A stretch of 64,000 nt of DNA from Vombatus ursinus (GCF_900497805.2 NW_020954550.1:31845184-31909183); one strand, 5' to 3'. Counted from the first letter of the stretch, positions 1 to 11,695 are shown. Notes: generated from the letters alone by a model not told the origin. A program made the numbers and translations.

Positions 1-363
1 TTATTGAGTAGGGAGGTCATCAGCAGCAGTAGCATCATCATTTACTAAGAACTTGTATCTGCATGGTACAAAACACTTAGAGTCCAATGAAAAGCATGAG
101 ATTTTAGGATCCACTGAAATGATGAAAGCAGGAAGTCTGCTCTCCTGGAAGGATGTTCCAGATATAGCTGAGAACCTCAGAGAAGTCTTGCAGGTTTTCC
201 TGGATAATTGGAAGGGCGGGGGTTTAGACCTAGAGAGTATGGCTGTTTGTTGGAAGGGTAGTCCCCAAAATGATCCCAAATGGTACAACGTAGCAATTGG
301 ACATTAAGCAGGTAGTTAGAAAGATTTTATGATGCTCAACAAAAGATTTCAAACAAATAAAGT
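1..363. other. No recognised feature at left edge
   Basis: I recognise no repeat or gene here. An 84-codon open frame at 53-307 (+) has no start context, no familiar motif and an equally long overlapping frame on the other strand, so I treat it as chance. A decayed processed pseudogene cannot be excluded by eye. Confidence 0.4.
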
Positions 364-376
364 TAATTGGGTCTTT

Positions 377-632
377 TTGTTGTTTAGTCAGTTCAGTTGT
401 GTCCAACTCTTCATGACCCCATTTGAAGTTTTCTTGGCAAAGATACTGGAGTGGTTTGACATCTCCTTCTCCAGCTCATTTTATAGAAGAGGAAACTGAG
501 GCAAACAAGGTTAAGTGACTTGCCCAGGGTCATATAACTAGTAAATGTTTGAAGCCAGATTTGAACTCAGGAAGATGAGTCTTCCTGTCTCCAGGGCCAG
601 TACTCGGTGCACTACGGCACCACCTAGTGTTC
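377..632 (-). mobile_element. Mar-1-type CORE-SINE, full length
   Basis: Reading the minus strand, a tRNA-like head is followed by a CORE-like body and a tail resembling BovB/RTE 3' ends (plus strand: 'gttgtgtccaactcttcatg'). The copy is flanked by 13-base direct repeats, taattgggtcttt at 364-376 and taattgggccttt at 633-645, with one mismatch. These are a target-site duplication, so both ends are preserved. The family is known in marsupials and thought to be mobilised by RTE LINEs; naming it from memory is the uncertain part. Confidence 0.8.
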
Positions 633-804
633 TAATTGGGCCTTTAGCAGCAACAATATCGAACCAGGAATAAAAAGGCTGCCATCCCCTACCCTCAATT
701 TAGAGCAATTAACAACATCAGTGTCTTTTAGGTGCCACCCCTCAGGAAGGCATTTCAGTAGATAAATCACAGCACTTAAAGGACTATGGTATTGGCTCTA
801 ACAT

Positions 805-950
805 GAAGTTGTTGCTGCTCTTTGTCCTTCATTCTCAAAGAGGACCATGACATCAGCAAGGTGATGCCATGACATGCAAGTGAATTGGATTTAAGTGAGG
901 GAGGGTTGTGCAAAATCACCAGCCTCACTTTGTCCTCCTAATGTAAGGAC
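805..950. repeat. Probable marsupial interspersed repeat, family not named
   Basis: The stretch contains blocks such as 'ctcaaagaggaccatgacat' and 'aagtgaattggatttaag' that I associate with a repeat common in marsupial DNA. No second copy is present in this window and I cannot name the family or its orientation with confidence. Confidence 0.4.
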
Positions 951-1510
951 ATGCATGAAGTAGGAAGAGTCATCTTGGTTAAATAATCTGAACCATGGTG
1001 GAAGTTGGGAAACCACTAGAAAACAATAGACCAGATTTCACAAAGAGAGGGCTAGAGACCTAAATCTCAGCAATCAAGGTATACTTCTCCTGGCATTCTC
1101 CTTCCCCTTTGAAAACTGAAATCTCTTCATTATCAGTGGTATAGATTTTCAGGGTCACAGACAATGAAGAACGGTATTTCCCTGGCACCAAAAGGAACAA
1201 ATAAACATGTTGACTTTTGAGAGATGAATTAATGATAGGGAATGATTTGCAGCATCTGCACACCAAGACTAAAATGTCAATAACTAGTTAAATATCCTGA
1301 GCTAAATATGCTTTGTTAATCCCCTTTGCTGCAGCTCTTATGTATTTAGTTGGTGCTATATTTGACCACTCTTTTTTAATAGGTTTCTTAAGCATATGTT
1401 CTTAAGTTTTAGTCATAGGAACATAGAACTTTAGAGTCAGAAAAAACCTTCATGATAATTTAGTTCATGGAGGATAGAAATGAGTGGTATAATAACACTA
1501 CTAATAATGA
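951..1510. other. Unassigned stretch
   Basis: I see no repeat, gene or regulatory signature. Short frames here are broken and carry no known motif. Confidence 0.4.
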
Positions 1511-1514
1511 TTTT

Positions 1515-2140
1515 TTTAGAGAAAAAGGAACTACATGTACAAAAATATTTATAGCAGCTTTTTTGTGGCGGCAAAGAATTGGAAATTAAGGGGATGCCTA
1601 TCAATTGGGGAATGTCTGAACAAGTTCTAGTATATGAATGTAATGGAATACTATTGTTCCAGAAAATGATGAGGAGGCAGATTTCAGAAAAACCTGGATT
1701 TACATGAACTGATGCTGAGCAAATTGAGCAGAACCAGGAGAACATTATACATAGTAACAGCAACATTGTGCAAAGATCAGCTACAATAGACTTAGCTCTT
1801 CTCAACAACGTAATGATCTGAGACAATTCCAAAAGACTCACGATAGAAAATGCTACCCATATCAGAGAAAGAACTACGGAGTCTGAATGCTGATCTAAGC
1901 ATGCTATTTTCACTTTTTCTTCCATGTTTTTCCCTTTTGTTCTGTTTCTTCCAACACAGAATGAATAATGTGGAAATGTATTTAACATGATTTCACACAA
2001 ACAACCTATATTGGATTGCTTGCTGTCTTCGGGAGGAGAGAGGGGAAGGAAGGAGAGAGAAAAGTTTGGAGCTCAAAATCTTATAAAAATATCTTTACAT
2101 GTAATTGGAAAAAATAAAATACCATTTACAATATATAAAC
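1515..2140 (+). mobile_element. L1 3' end (ORF2 C-terminus and 3' UTR)
   Basis: The plus strand carries the C-terminal ORF2 segment also present in the two near full-length L1s: 'caaagaattggaaattaag', then 'gaatgtaatggaatactatt', then 'gagcagaaccaggagaac'. A 3' UTR with a purine-rich block (about 2034-2060) and an A-rich end follow. It is 5'-truncated, as expected from incomplete target-primed reverse transcription. Stops break the frame. Confidence 0.85.
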
Positions 2141-2435
2141 AATAAACAAAAAGCAGATAGCAAATTCAATCTCTAGAACTCAATGGGGCCAATCCAAAAT
2201 TAGAAAAATTTTGATTTTGGAAAACTACTTATGAGGCTGTATTTCCAAGTGGAAACAGCAGGTGTCTATTTCCAAATCCAAAGAATCATTTAAGAAAATC
2301 AATTTCTCAAAACTTAACTTCTTTATATGAGAGTAACTCTGAGGTAGAGCTCCCCCAAATCAGTTACTCTCTATTTACTTGGCACCACTTGACTACAAGA
2401 AAGACAAGAAAGAACAAAGAAGGAGGAAAACATAT
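2141..2435. other. Unassigned stretch
   Basis: AT-rich sequence between an L1 3' end and a microsatellite. I recognise nothing in it. Confidence 0.35.
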
Positions 2436-2440
2436 GTGTA

Positions 2441-2456
2441 CGTGTGTGTGTGTGTG

Positions 2457-2504
<48 letters not shown>
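2441..2504. repeat. (TG)n-(TA)n microsatellite
   Basis: A short GT run passes directly into about 44 bases of alternating AT. Long AT runs like this are unstable and often mis-sized in assemblies. Confidence 0.95.
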
Positions 2505-2505
<1 letters not shown>

Positions 2506-2824
2506 TGTGTAGATATGTATCTGGTATAGCAAGAACCTCAGAGGAGGCTGGAGTCTACTAGGCAAGGAGTGAAACATGGGAAAGGCTCCATTGGATAGTA
2601 AAGAGAATATTGCTTCATGTAGACCAGGAAATGACATATCTTTTGAAGGAGTTGGCAGAAGAGAAAGAAAGAAAAATACCATTCAAAAAGCTCATGTTGG
2701 GGAACATTTTCTGCAAGTGCTAAGATGAAAGCAAGTGATTCAATCTACAAGACAAATAATAGGTAAATTTTCCTCTTTGTCATTTGAGCGATATCCATTA
2801 GTTCTGTTCCAGAAATATCTTCAG

Positions 2825-3240
2825 TGTAAGCAAAGGATATGGACAAACTGTTTTCAAAAGAAGAATTGCAAGCTATCAACAGCCCTATGAAAGACTGCTT
2901 CAGATCACTAATAATTAGAAACATTTTTGCAAATTAAAACAAGTCTGAGATTTCATCTTACACTAAGCAAATGGGCAAAGATGACAGACAATGGAAATAA
3001 TCAGTGTTGGGGGAGTACTGTGGGAGGATAGACACACTGATATACTATTGGTGGAGCTGTGAATTGGTCTACCCTTTTTGGAAAATAATTTAGAATTATG
3101 TGAGAAAAATCACTGAACTGTTGGTACTTTTTGACCTAATGATTCCACTACTGGGTTTAAAGCCCAAAGAAGTTTAGCGCCCAGAAAGGTCTCATATATA
3201 CCAAAGTATCCACAGAAGGATTTTCTATACCAGCAAAAGA
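2825..3240 (+). mobile_element. Old L1 ORF2 C-terminal fragment
   Basis: The plus strand encodes decayed but recognisable L1 ORF2 C-terminal sequence ('MDKLFSKEELQAI', later 'IYYWWSCELVYPFW', then 'DLMIPLLGLKPKE'), aligned with the same part of the younger L1s. Stops and frame changes are frequent, so this is older than the 14-20 kb and 23-29 kb copies. The match seems to resume at about 3570-3650 after the polypurine microsatellite, which suggests the microsatellite grew inside it. Confidence 0.75.
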
Positions 3241-3332
3241 AGAGAAAGAAAGGAAGGAAGGAAGGAAGGAAGGAAGGAAGGAAGGAAGGAAGGAAGGAAG
3301 GAAGGAAGGAAGGAAGGAAGGAAGGAAGAAAA

Positions 3333-3376
<44 letters not shown>

Positions 3377-3388
3377 AANNNNNNNNNN

Positions 3389-3435
<47 letters not shown>

Positions 3436-3565
3436 GAAGGAAGGAAGGAAGGAAGGAAGGAAGGAAGAAAGGAAGAAAGGAAGGAAAAGAAAGAAAGAGA
3501 AAGAAAGAAGGAAAGAAGAAAGGAAGAAAGGAAGGAAAGAAGGAAGGAAGGAAGAAAGGAAAATA
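3230..3565. repeat. (GGAA)n/(GAAA)n microsatellite with assembly gap
   Basis: More than 300 bases of purine tetranucleotides: GGAA units, then GAAA, then mixed units. Ten unknown bases (N) at 3379-3388 mark an assembly gap inside the GAAA run, so the true length is unknown. The long open frame on the minus strand here is only the repeat translated. Confidence 0.97.
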
Positions 3566-3654
3566 TAATAAGTACTCATTAATTGGGAAATGGCTAAAGA
3601 AATCATGGTTTACATTTTTTCTTTAAAGCCATGTAAAATACAAAGGAATTAAAA

Positions 3655-4270
3655 TTGATTACATGATGCAAAAATAAGTCTTTATTTACAATATCATTAT
3701 TTAACATCAAATAAGCAAATAGTATCAGAAAAGCAATATTAACTTGCATATATGTAAAAGTTTCCTTGAATATATCTACATTTGGATAACCTACTCACAC
3801 TAGAAATACAAACATCAAAGCAAATAAACAAGGTGATGTTGGGAGTCAACTACATTTTGAAAGTAAATCACAACCTAAACATTAAATATTTTCTCCTGAA
3901 AAATGATAGCTAAAATATTGCTTAATTTTACCCTTGTACAATCATTTTTCATATACATTCATTTCATATTCAACTTCATGGGGAAATGTACAAATGACTA
4001 AAGGGAAATGACACATTTGAAGAAATGTGTCATCACTTTCACAACAAAAAGGTAAGTGATGATGCACTTAGTTCAAAATTGTACACAATTCACTATACAA
4101 ATACAATACATCAGAGAGCTATGTAAGAATATACAAGACTTAAAAACATCTAAGGTATTATGTAAGATTTTAGCATTTTGAGGTTTTTGCACATAGTTTT
4201 TACTTGTAGTATGAAATATGTATAGAATGATTTTACATATATTCATGTATGTGTGTGTGTGTTTATTTGT
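3655..4270. other. AT-rich unassigned stretch
   Basis: I see no clear repeat family. The part from about 3950 may be the body of the LINE whose 3' end follows at 4280. Confidence 0.35.
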
Positions 4271-4279
4271 GTGTAATAG

Positions 4280-4480
4280 TCATCTATAGAGTGGGGAAGG
4301 AGGGAAGAAAAAAGGAAATAAAAGAAATTTACACAATAATTACTATATATTTAAAAGGAATAGCAAGTTGTACATAATAGATTTGCAATTTCATGTGCAA
4401 TCACCTTTTTATTATACTATATTATAGAAAGGCTTTTTTTCCATAAATTAAAAATTAAATAAATAAAAATAAAAAATAAT
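4280..4480 (+). mobile_element. 3' end of an older L1-like LINE
   Basis: A purine-rich block (about 4290-4320) precedes a stretch including 'aatttacacaataatt' and 'ggaatagcaagttgtacata' and an A-rich end near 4440-4480. The same sequence is present in reverse orientation at 12965-13150, so it is a dispersed element. The purine block before the tail resembles L1 3' UTRs, but it is clearly a different subfamily from the other L1 ends here. Confidence 0.65.
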
Positions 4481-4489
4481 TTCACAAGG

Positions 4490-5520
4490 TCCTCTTTGGG
4501 TATGGGGCATTGTTGCAGCTCTGATGCCATTAGAATGATCTGCTACTGGAATTCCAGATTCCAAACTTGCTTACTGCTTTATCTAAGCCCCACAAGTGCA
4601 TCACTGATTCTCTTAAACTAATCACCATACATTCCCTATGTGATTTCATTCAGTTTTTACCTTGTTTATCCCTTTGATGGTTGATTTATTCAATCGTGGT
4701 GTCTAGAAATTGCTCATACCTAATTTACACCTATGAATTTAATTGTCACTTAGAAGAAAATATAGCACTTCTTGGAATATAATTTATTTTATGAAAATGT
4801 TAATAAGAATGCTTTGTAGAAGGCTATATCTTAAGTAGATGGCTAAAAGTTTTTTTTTTTTTCCTGAATCTGGTCAACTTTAAAATACTTGTCAAAAGCT
4901 AGCAATCACAAGAAGAAAAATATTAGTTTTAACACATGCCTTACATATGTCATTTTCTCCTTGTAGAAGATGTATTTGTGGAATGTCAATCAGATTCTAG
5001 CTCAACCACAGGGCAAGCACAGGAAGGAGTAAATCCCCACACAAAGGGTTCATAAAAAAAAAAAAACAAAAACTGGCCAATACCACAGATACTTTCATGC
5101 TGCCATCAGAATGTGAGACATTCTTACAGCCTCACCTCCTAAAAGTATCAGTGGGAAGAACATCTTGCTACCTTCATTAATTTGGGGAAAACAGTGTGGG
5201 ACATTCCCTTGACCAAGTGACGCAGAAGGAAGTCAGCAGGACCAGGAGAACAAGATGATGACTAAGATATTGTAAAATATGGCATGTGTACACGAGCATA
5301 ATTACAAAATAGGACATAAAATAAATACCCCATAGACACCAAGCTAAACTTTCGTCCTTTGTGTCAGTGTGGATTTAGGAAGAAAAAAAGAATTCTTACC
5401 AGTGACTATGATAATGTAAATGGAAAGAACACTGAAAGAAAGCTGCATGTTGAGTAAGTGCAAAGAGTGATATTGGCCCTGTAGAGAAGATGAGGAAGTA
5501 GCACCCTCCTTTTTTGGGAC
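4490..5520. other. Unassigned stretch with homopolymer runs
   Basis: Single-copy-looking DNA with a T run near 4850 and an A run near 5055. I see no gene or named repeat. Confidence 0.35.
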
Positions 5521-5521
5521 A

Positions 5522-5577
5522 CACATATGCGCGTACACACACGCACACACACACACACACGCACACACACACACACT
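5522..5577. repeat. (CA)n microsatellite
   Basis: Dinucleotide CA run with occasional CG interruptions. A TA/TG-rich patch follows at about 5615-5680. Confidence 0.95.
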
Positions 5578-5689
5578 ATTGCACTCTCCCTTCCAAGTTT
5601 ACATTATGTATTTTGTATGTGTCTGTCTATACACATATATTTATGCATATATGTATATGTATATATGTTTGTGTGCACATTGTTTCCCC

Positions 5690-5812
5690 CGTTAGAATGT
5701 ATGCTCCTTGAGGGCAAGTACAATCTTAGTTTTTAAAAAAACTCCAGTATCTAGTGTAGTTCAGGGTACACACTAAGTACTTAATAAATGCTTGTTGATT
5801 GACTGATTCAGG
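5690..5812 (+). mobile_element. L3/L2-type LINE 3' end
   Basis: It contains the block 'tatgctccttgagggcaag' and the terminal 'acttaataaatgcttgttga' followed by a short ttgattgactgatt repeat. These are typical of mammalian CR1-clade (L3 or L2) 3' ends, which finish in short microsatellite-like repeats instead of poly(A). Confidence 0.8.
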
Positions 5813-6224
5813 AGTAAGAGGGCTTCGGAGTAAATTCAGGGGATAAGTGAGGGAGAGGGCTTAGGTGTAGAATTTTCATATCTTTTGAGAGTGGTCACTG
5901 TACCGATTAACTTTGCTTAATTAATTTTTTTGTTATTACATAGGAGGACTTATTTGTTGAAGGAAGTTAGTAAGAGGGGAGGATGTTGAAATCTTGACAT
6001 GACTGTTATGTAAAAAACCCAAACTATCAATAACATTTGTTTTAATTACATTAATGAATAGAGAAAGGATTCTAATCCTTTCAAAAACCCACACTGACTC
6101 AAAAGACTGGAAATAATGACTAAAGTTTAGCTTAGTGTCTGTAGGGTTCTTATTTTATTAAGCTCTATGTCATTTGTTATAAGATATTTTTAAAATACTT
6201 GTGTATTCGTGTCATATCTAACCC
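5813..6224. other. Unassigned stretch
   Basis: No repeat or gene recognised. Confidence 0.35.
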
Positions 6225-6320
6225 TAGTTTAATGTCAGCTCCCTAAAGGCAGGGACCATGCCTTTTTATTTTTGTGTCCCACCTCACATGGACTCTTGCA
6301 CAAAAAAGTACTAAACAATT
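6225..6320 (+). mobile_element. Degraded L2/L3 3' end
   Basis: 'agctccctaaaggcagggac' followed by a 'tttgtgtcccacctcaca' type block matches the CR1-clade 3' end pattern, but the terminal part is eroded. Confidence 0.5.
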
Positions 6321-6910
6321 CTAGTTTAACTGGGTGGAAGGCATTTCTAATGATAGGTGTTCAGCCACTGAATGTGGGAGATTATTTTCTGGTGGCAAAT
6401 CTTCCTGGAACTTTCACATTATAACACCATAGTGAAGGTCCACTTGACCTTATTAAAGCTAACTCTGAGGCTAAGAAAGTATTGGTATTTCCGCATTTGC
6501 AAAAAAAAAAAAAAAACCACACAAAACAAAATAACCCCCATAACCCTCTGTTGTTTATTTGACTTTCTTGAGTTGCTTTTTCAATAAAATTGAGAGCTGA
6601 GAAATAAATGCTTACCTTTCTTAGTCTCTGTTAATGATGGAATATGTGTTCATACAAAGTGAGATGGAAGAGCTGCATGGTAGCATATTAAATCAGAAGT
6701 TTAAAGTGAGTAGAGCATATTCCCACCTCATATTGATTTTGAGTATTTGATACTGCTGTTGTTATTCTCTTATTTATTCATCTATCCAGCAGATATTGAT
6801 TGAGCTCTATGCATTTCCCCGTGCTAACATAATGAGTGACCTAGGGAGGTGGTTAGGAGAACAACGGGTGGTTGTTCCACCTGGGGCCCCAGGGGAGGAG
6901 TATATACAGT
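6321..6910. other. Unassigned stretch
   Basis: Contains an A run at about 6499-6516. I recognise nothing else. Confidence 0.35.
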
Positions 6911-6914
6911 AGAA

Positions 6915-6990
6915 GCATTCTTAACCTGGAGCCCATAGAGATATGTGAATGGATTTCAGGGGATCTGGGAACTTTGATCCCCGCTGGTAC
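6915..6990. mobile_element. Fragment of a hAT-type nonautonomous transposon
   Basis: 'gcattcttaacctggagccc' resembles the hAT-Charlie-like terminal consensus and matches the start of the better-preserved copy at 8433. Only one end is recognisable. Confidence 0.45.
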
Positions 6991-8055
6991 TTTGATGTGC
7001 TATCTTTGTTTCATCTAAGCGGTTTGTATCCCAAGATCCATTGCACTTGGAGAGATGATAGAAGGGCAGTGACATCAGAGACAGGAGGTTGCAGTTTTAG
7101 AGATGACAGGAAGAGCAAATGACATTCTTTTATTGAAACCAGTGTATTCTTCCTCCCTGGCTGCCTGGTCAGAACTTTGATACCCAGGTGCTCATGCCCT
7201 GCAAAGGGAATTTTTACTCGCAGCCCTTGCCTAGATTTTCCTAGTATAAAAAAGACAGAGGTCCAATCAAAGGAACACACCTGAAATGTTGATCAATTGA
7301 GAAGTTAACCAGTCTTTTCTGTGGTAGCCCATACCCTTTATCAATGCGGAAACAGATACAACCCCTTGAAAGTCAAACCATTTCTAGCACTGCACTATCT
7401 GAACAGGAAGTTGACGTCAATCCTTTTTGTTTAGTAAGTGAAAAGTCCTTGGTGAACATCTAGATCATTCCTCTCTAGGAGAGGGGAGTTACTGAGGGAA
7501 ATCTTTCTTATTTTGACTTGTTTTCTACTCTACAGGGATAGAGGAAGATTCTGAACATTACCTGCATAACTTGCTTTCATTCATTTCTAGTAGTCTAATT
7601 AGATACATATGCCTAAAATCTTTAATCAGATGATCGTAAATGAATAAAAAAAAGTTAACATCAACACACCCAACATATGGTGTCCCCAGGTCTCATTTCC
7701 TCGGTACCCAAAGACAGGCTAGCAAGACAAAAAACGAAAACAAAAAATCCTCTTTCCCTTCAGCAGCTCCTGACAAGGAGCAATCCAGGCATTCATTTAT
7801 CAGAGCTTTTCACTCATTAAACTTGTGACCATGCTTGCCAGGACACACGGGCTTAGCCTTTATAAACTCCTAACGGGCCAGCCTGTAACACTCTTGTCCC
7901 ACTGGAAATTAATATTTTGAATATATGCCATAGTCACATGATAACGTACTGCACAAAACTAAAACAAACTGAAAAAAAAAGTTCATTCACAAATCCAGAG
8001 AGCAGAGACAACAAAGCCTAGCCAAAATTTTTGCCACTATATGAATCTAGGGATA
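6991..8055. other. Unassigned stretch
   Basis: About 1 kb without a recognisable repeat. Open frames of up to 89 codons lack motifs. Moderately GC-balanced sequence at 7000-7300 could be an old unique region. Confidence 0.35.
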
Positions 8056-8058
8056 ATG

Positions 8059-8059
8059 T

Positions 8060-8104
<45 letters not shown>
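8059..8104. repeat. (CA)n microsatellite
   Basis: An uninterrupted run of about 23 CA units. Confidence 0.97.
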
Positions 8105-8106
<2 letters not shown>

Positions 8107-8432
8107 AAAACTCACCAGATACAATTAAGGCTACACATTATTGGCCCCTAGATATGTTTTTGGTAATGGAAAAGAACCATCTTACCACCAAACCCCTAGC
8201 TACCCCAGCACACAAGGAGGGAGCCCAGGCCCAGGCCCAGATCAAGGACTAGTAGGTGAGGAGTACAGTGGGGCTTTGCAGGCCCCGAGAGCCCCAAAGA
8301 AGAAAGGCAATCAAATCCCTGCTCTATGAGTTCCTTTGGGTAGAGAGAAAAAAAGACCATGAAAACTTAGAGTGCTCAAGAGGAAAAGGGAAAAAAAAAA
8401 CACAGGAGACAAGTTTTTTTTTCTGTGTACTA
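8105..8432. other. Unassigned stretch
   Basis: Contains a minor three-copy repeat of a CCCAGG unit near 8221-8240 and an A run at about 8390. No gene or named repeat seen. Confidence 0.35.
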
Positions 8433-8655
8433 TGACAGGAGTTCTTAACCTCTTTTGTATCATGAACAGCTTTGATAGTCTGGTGAAGCCTATAGTCCCC
8501 TTCTCAGAACAATTTTTAAGACAATTGATAATTTAAGGAAATGCTAAATTTTAATTAAAGGTTAATGAAAATACAGATGTAGTTTTTCTCACCAAAGTCC
8601 CTGGATCCTCTGAAATCTATTGAAGGGATCCATAGACCCTAGAGGTTAAGAAACC
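8433..8655. mobile_element. hAT-Charlie-like nonautonomous transposon
   Basis: The left end 'caggagttcttaacctc' and right end 'gaggttaagaaacc' form imperfect terminal inverted repeats over a body of about 200 bp. The flanks tactatga and ttatagat are weakly similar, as expected for an old 8-bp target duplication. It has no transposase frame, so it is a nonautonomous (MITE-like) relic. Related pieces are at 6915 and 59730. Confidence 0.65.
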
Positions 8656-8657
8656 TT

Positions 8658-8795
8658 ATTATAGATATAGATATATAGATATATGTGTGTATGTATGTAC
8701 GCATATGTGTATATGTATATATGTATATATACATGTGTATATGTATGTATGTATGTACATATATATATGCATACACATATATATATGTATAAAAA
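8658..8795. repeat. TA/TG-rich microsatellite
   Basis: Mixed GATA, TATG and TA units over about 130 bases. The open frame across it is the translated repeat. Confidence 0.95.
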
Positions 8796-8799
8796 CTGC

Positions 8800-9455
8800 T
8801 TCACCTCCATAAAGTCCAACTGTTGGGTCTTAGGTGGGATGACGAACTATTTCTTCCATTACCTCCCAAGGACCTCCTTAGATTCTAACATGTTATAATA
8901 GTTGGGATATTGATGTTTTTATGGAGGCAGAGACAACAACTCAGAAACATTACTAAGTTTCAAACAAGAACTTTAAGTGAGTAGAGGATAGAGTAACGTG
9001 AGACAGTACAGACAATGATGCAGGCAGAGGCTGCAATCTCTTGATTACTTGTCCCAAACCAAATTGGCCCTTGACATCCCAACTCTGCAGATGTATACTC
9101 ATAGGCATATCTTTGAGTCCTATATGTTGACTGGTTGGGTAGGATTACTACTGATATTAGTAAGATATTAGGTCATAATGGCTGACCTTGATTCAGCCCT
9201 TCCATTTAATATTTGCAGTTGGTTGCCTAAAGTCACAGGCTGAGTGAAAAACTTGCATAAACACTGTTTAATTGACCTAACCATAATTTTCATTGTTCAT
9301 ACAGTGCTAATAATATAGTATTAATAATTTCCTGTAAAAGATACTACATAAGCCAGATTGATGGAACAACAGGCAAGGTAGAGAGCTGGTTAATGTTGCT
9401 CTGATGTGAGCAAGAAGTCCATAGAGTTGATAAACAGAAAAACTAGAGGATAAGA
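8800..9455. other. Unassigned stretch
   Basis: No repeat or gene recognised. Confidence 0.35.
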
Positions 9456-9457
9456 AA

Positions 9458-9990
9458 TTTATGTTGTTACCTTTGGATCCAGCAATACCACTACAAAGAG
9501 ATCAGAAAAAAGGGAAAAGGACCCGCATATACCAAAATATTTATAGTAGCTCTTTTTGTGGTAGCAAAGAATTGGAAATTGAGGGAATGCCCATCAATTG
9601 GGGAACGGCTGAACAAGTTGTGGTATATGAATGTAATGGAATACTATTGTGCTATAAGAAATGATGAGCAGATGGACTTCAGAAAAACCTGAACTGATAC
9701 TGAGCAAATTGAGCAGAACCAGGAGAACAATGTACACAGTAACAGCAACATTGTGAGATGATCATCTTTGATAGACTTGGCTCTTCTCAGTAATACATTG
9801 ATCTAAGATAATTCCAAAAGAATCATGATGGAAAATGCTATCCACATCCAGAGAAAGAATGATGGAGTCTGAATGCGGATCAAAGCATCCTATATTCTCT
9901 CTCTTTTTTTCTTTCTTGTGGTTTTTCCTTTATGTTTTGATTCTTCTTTCACAGTATGATTAATGTGAAAATGTTTTTTTAAAGAAATAT
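9458..9990 (+). mobile_element. L1 3' end
   Basis: 5'-truncated L1 fragment. It starts in ORF2 ('LLPLDPAIPL' region), includes the stretch translated as 'SKELEIEGMPINWGTAEQ', runs past 'gagcagaaccaggagaac', and ends in the 3' UTR. It aligns with the copy at 1515-2140 and with the end of the L1 at 14.3-20.6 kb. The frame is interrupted. Confidence 0.85.
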
Positions 9991-10295
9991 ATGGTGTACT
10001 TCTAAAATGGGTCAAGGAAATTGATATAAGTTTAGTTATGTTAAGGAGAGGAATTGTGAAAAAAACATTTTAAGGAGAAGGTCATTTTAGATAAATTCCC
10101 TGGATAACCAGAAAAATGAGGAAGTATAATTTTAAAAAAAAGAAAAAAAAACACCTTTCCAAAGAGCAATGGCTTCTTATATCTCCCTGTTCTTCCTTAC
10201 ATGGAATGTGAAATAAATCAACCAAATAGCAACCATAATAAAAAGTTTAACTCAAACCTCCCCCCTACTTTTTTTAAGGGAACAAATTGCAATCT
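9991..10295. other. Unassigned stretch
   Basis: AT-rich sequence with A runs, nothing recognised. Confidence 0.35.
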
Positions 10296-10299
10296 GTTT

Positions 10300-10442
10300 G
10301 AATTTCTCTGGAATTTATGAGCTTTGTGACCTTGGATAGGTAACCTCTCTTTCCCCCAATTACCTTTCTGTAAATTTAGAGTATTGAACTACCATGACTT
10401 CTTAGGTCCTTTCCTTCTTTAAATCTATGATTTTATAATGTG
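10300..10442 (+). mobile_element. MIR/THER-type SINE fragment
   Basis: 'tttgtgaccttggataggta', a C-rich block and the ending 'taaatctatgattttataat' follow the order of the CORE and tail of MIR/THER SINEs. The tRNA head is missing. Confidence 0.6.
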
Positions 10443-11550
10443 TGTCCAAGTGGGGCTTGTTACTCCTGTGAGTTATCTACAAGACCCTTTTAGACCTCCC
10501 AGATATCATTGCTCTGCATGTATAACAATGCCTTAGGAGCCTGAACAAGTTAATATGTTACCTAAATGTGAGACTTTGGAGGACTAATGGGTTAAAGAGA
10601 GTACAGCCCAGTAATTGCAACAGGACAGAGAAGGGTTTTTGTCCTAAAGCCCATTCAAAAGTATAGGTAATTAAAGCTTATCACTTGAGCAGGAATCAGA
10701 TTCTCTGTGGCCATGTTTCATTCTCTGGGATGTTTCCTGTTTCAAATACAATGATTTCTCAAGCTAAAAAGACATGCTCAATCAGAAAATCAGCCAATAC
10801 AATGGCTGTTGAGAGGCATATTCCCAAATAGCATGGTATCCAGAGACACCATTAATCCATTAATCATCAAAGTTATTAGCAACTTGGTCCTTAGAGGAAA
10901 AAAAGAGAATCCCTCACTTTTGAAAAAAAAGATTTCTTTTTAAAAGAGACTTTTAAGAATGCAAATGAATGCAGAGAACACAAAAGCAATGTGCATTATT
11001 AAAGACATAATCTCTTTCTTTTTTATAAATGAGAATTACATTTTCAAGGAAGAAAAATTCTGAAATCATTCCAGGTAAGAATATTCTGGCACAGTTTGGG
11101 TACATGTATCAATTTTCCAGCAAACTTCAAAGAGCGGTTTTAGTGAATTCCTCAATCTGTTGGGGACAGGATCAATTGAACATCACTTTTCCAGCAGACT
11201 GAATTTCCCCATGATGGCTTTTTTCCCATTGTAATTGTTTCCCAGACAAACATTCAGCTCCATTTCTGCAGAGCTAGGAAGGTTGTCACAAATTGGCAAC
11301 AGGCCACCACTGGTTGAAAGGGGCTTGGTACCATCTACTTCCAAGTATTTGAATTCGTGGTTGCCATCCGCCCATCCTTAGATCTCATGTCAGCAATACT
11401 TCTGTCTGGAAATGTCATTCTCCTGCTTTGGCAAGATAGGACAGTCACTCTTTATAGGGCAGTTCTTCCAATTGGAAGAAGACAAAAAACATAAATGTAA
11501 CTTTTTTTTAAGAGCTGTGTTCCAGTCTAACATGTTAACATTTGGCTTAA
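10443..11550. other. Unassigned stretch
   Basis: About 1.1 kb in which I recognise no repeat or gene. It is among the longer repeat-poor stretches, so it is a candidate for conserved noncoding sequence, but I have no positive evidence. Confidence 0.35.
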
Positions 11551-11554
11551 AAGG

Positions 11555-11665
11555 TTCCCAGGCTAAATGCTATCCACCTCCAAAGAGAGAACTGATGAAC
11601 TTTGAATGCAGATTGAAGCATTCTTTTTTAAAACTTTCTTATTTTTCTTGTGTGTATGTGTGTGT
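11555..11665 (+). mobile_element. Short L1 3' UTR fragment
   Basis: 'atgctatccacctccaaaga' and 'tgaatgcagattgaagcatt' match the 3' UTR start of the other L1 copies (compare 20330-20370). Confidence 0.7.
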
Positions 11666-11695
11666 GTGTGTGTGTGAGTGTGCGTGAACACACAA
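11642..11695. repeat. (TG)n microsatellite
   Basis: GT run with interruptions directly after an L1 3' UTR fragment. Confidence 0.9.

Noticed and set aside
53-307. 84-codon plus-strand open frame and a 95-codon frame opposite
   Set aside because: No motif, no start or splice context, and the two strands are equally open, so it is compatible with chance.
3157-3606. 149-codon minus-strand frame of F, L, S and P
   Set aside because: It is the translated GGAA/GAAA microsatellite, including unknown bases.
5344-5736. Frames rich in C/V or T/H
   Set aside because: Translated CA/TG microsatellite. The same applies at 8031-8252, 8683-8898, 22337-22740 and 41678-42019.
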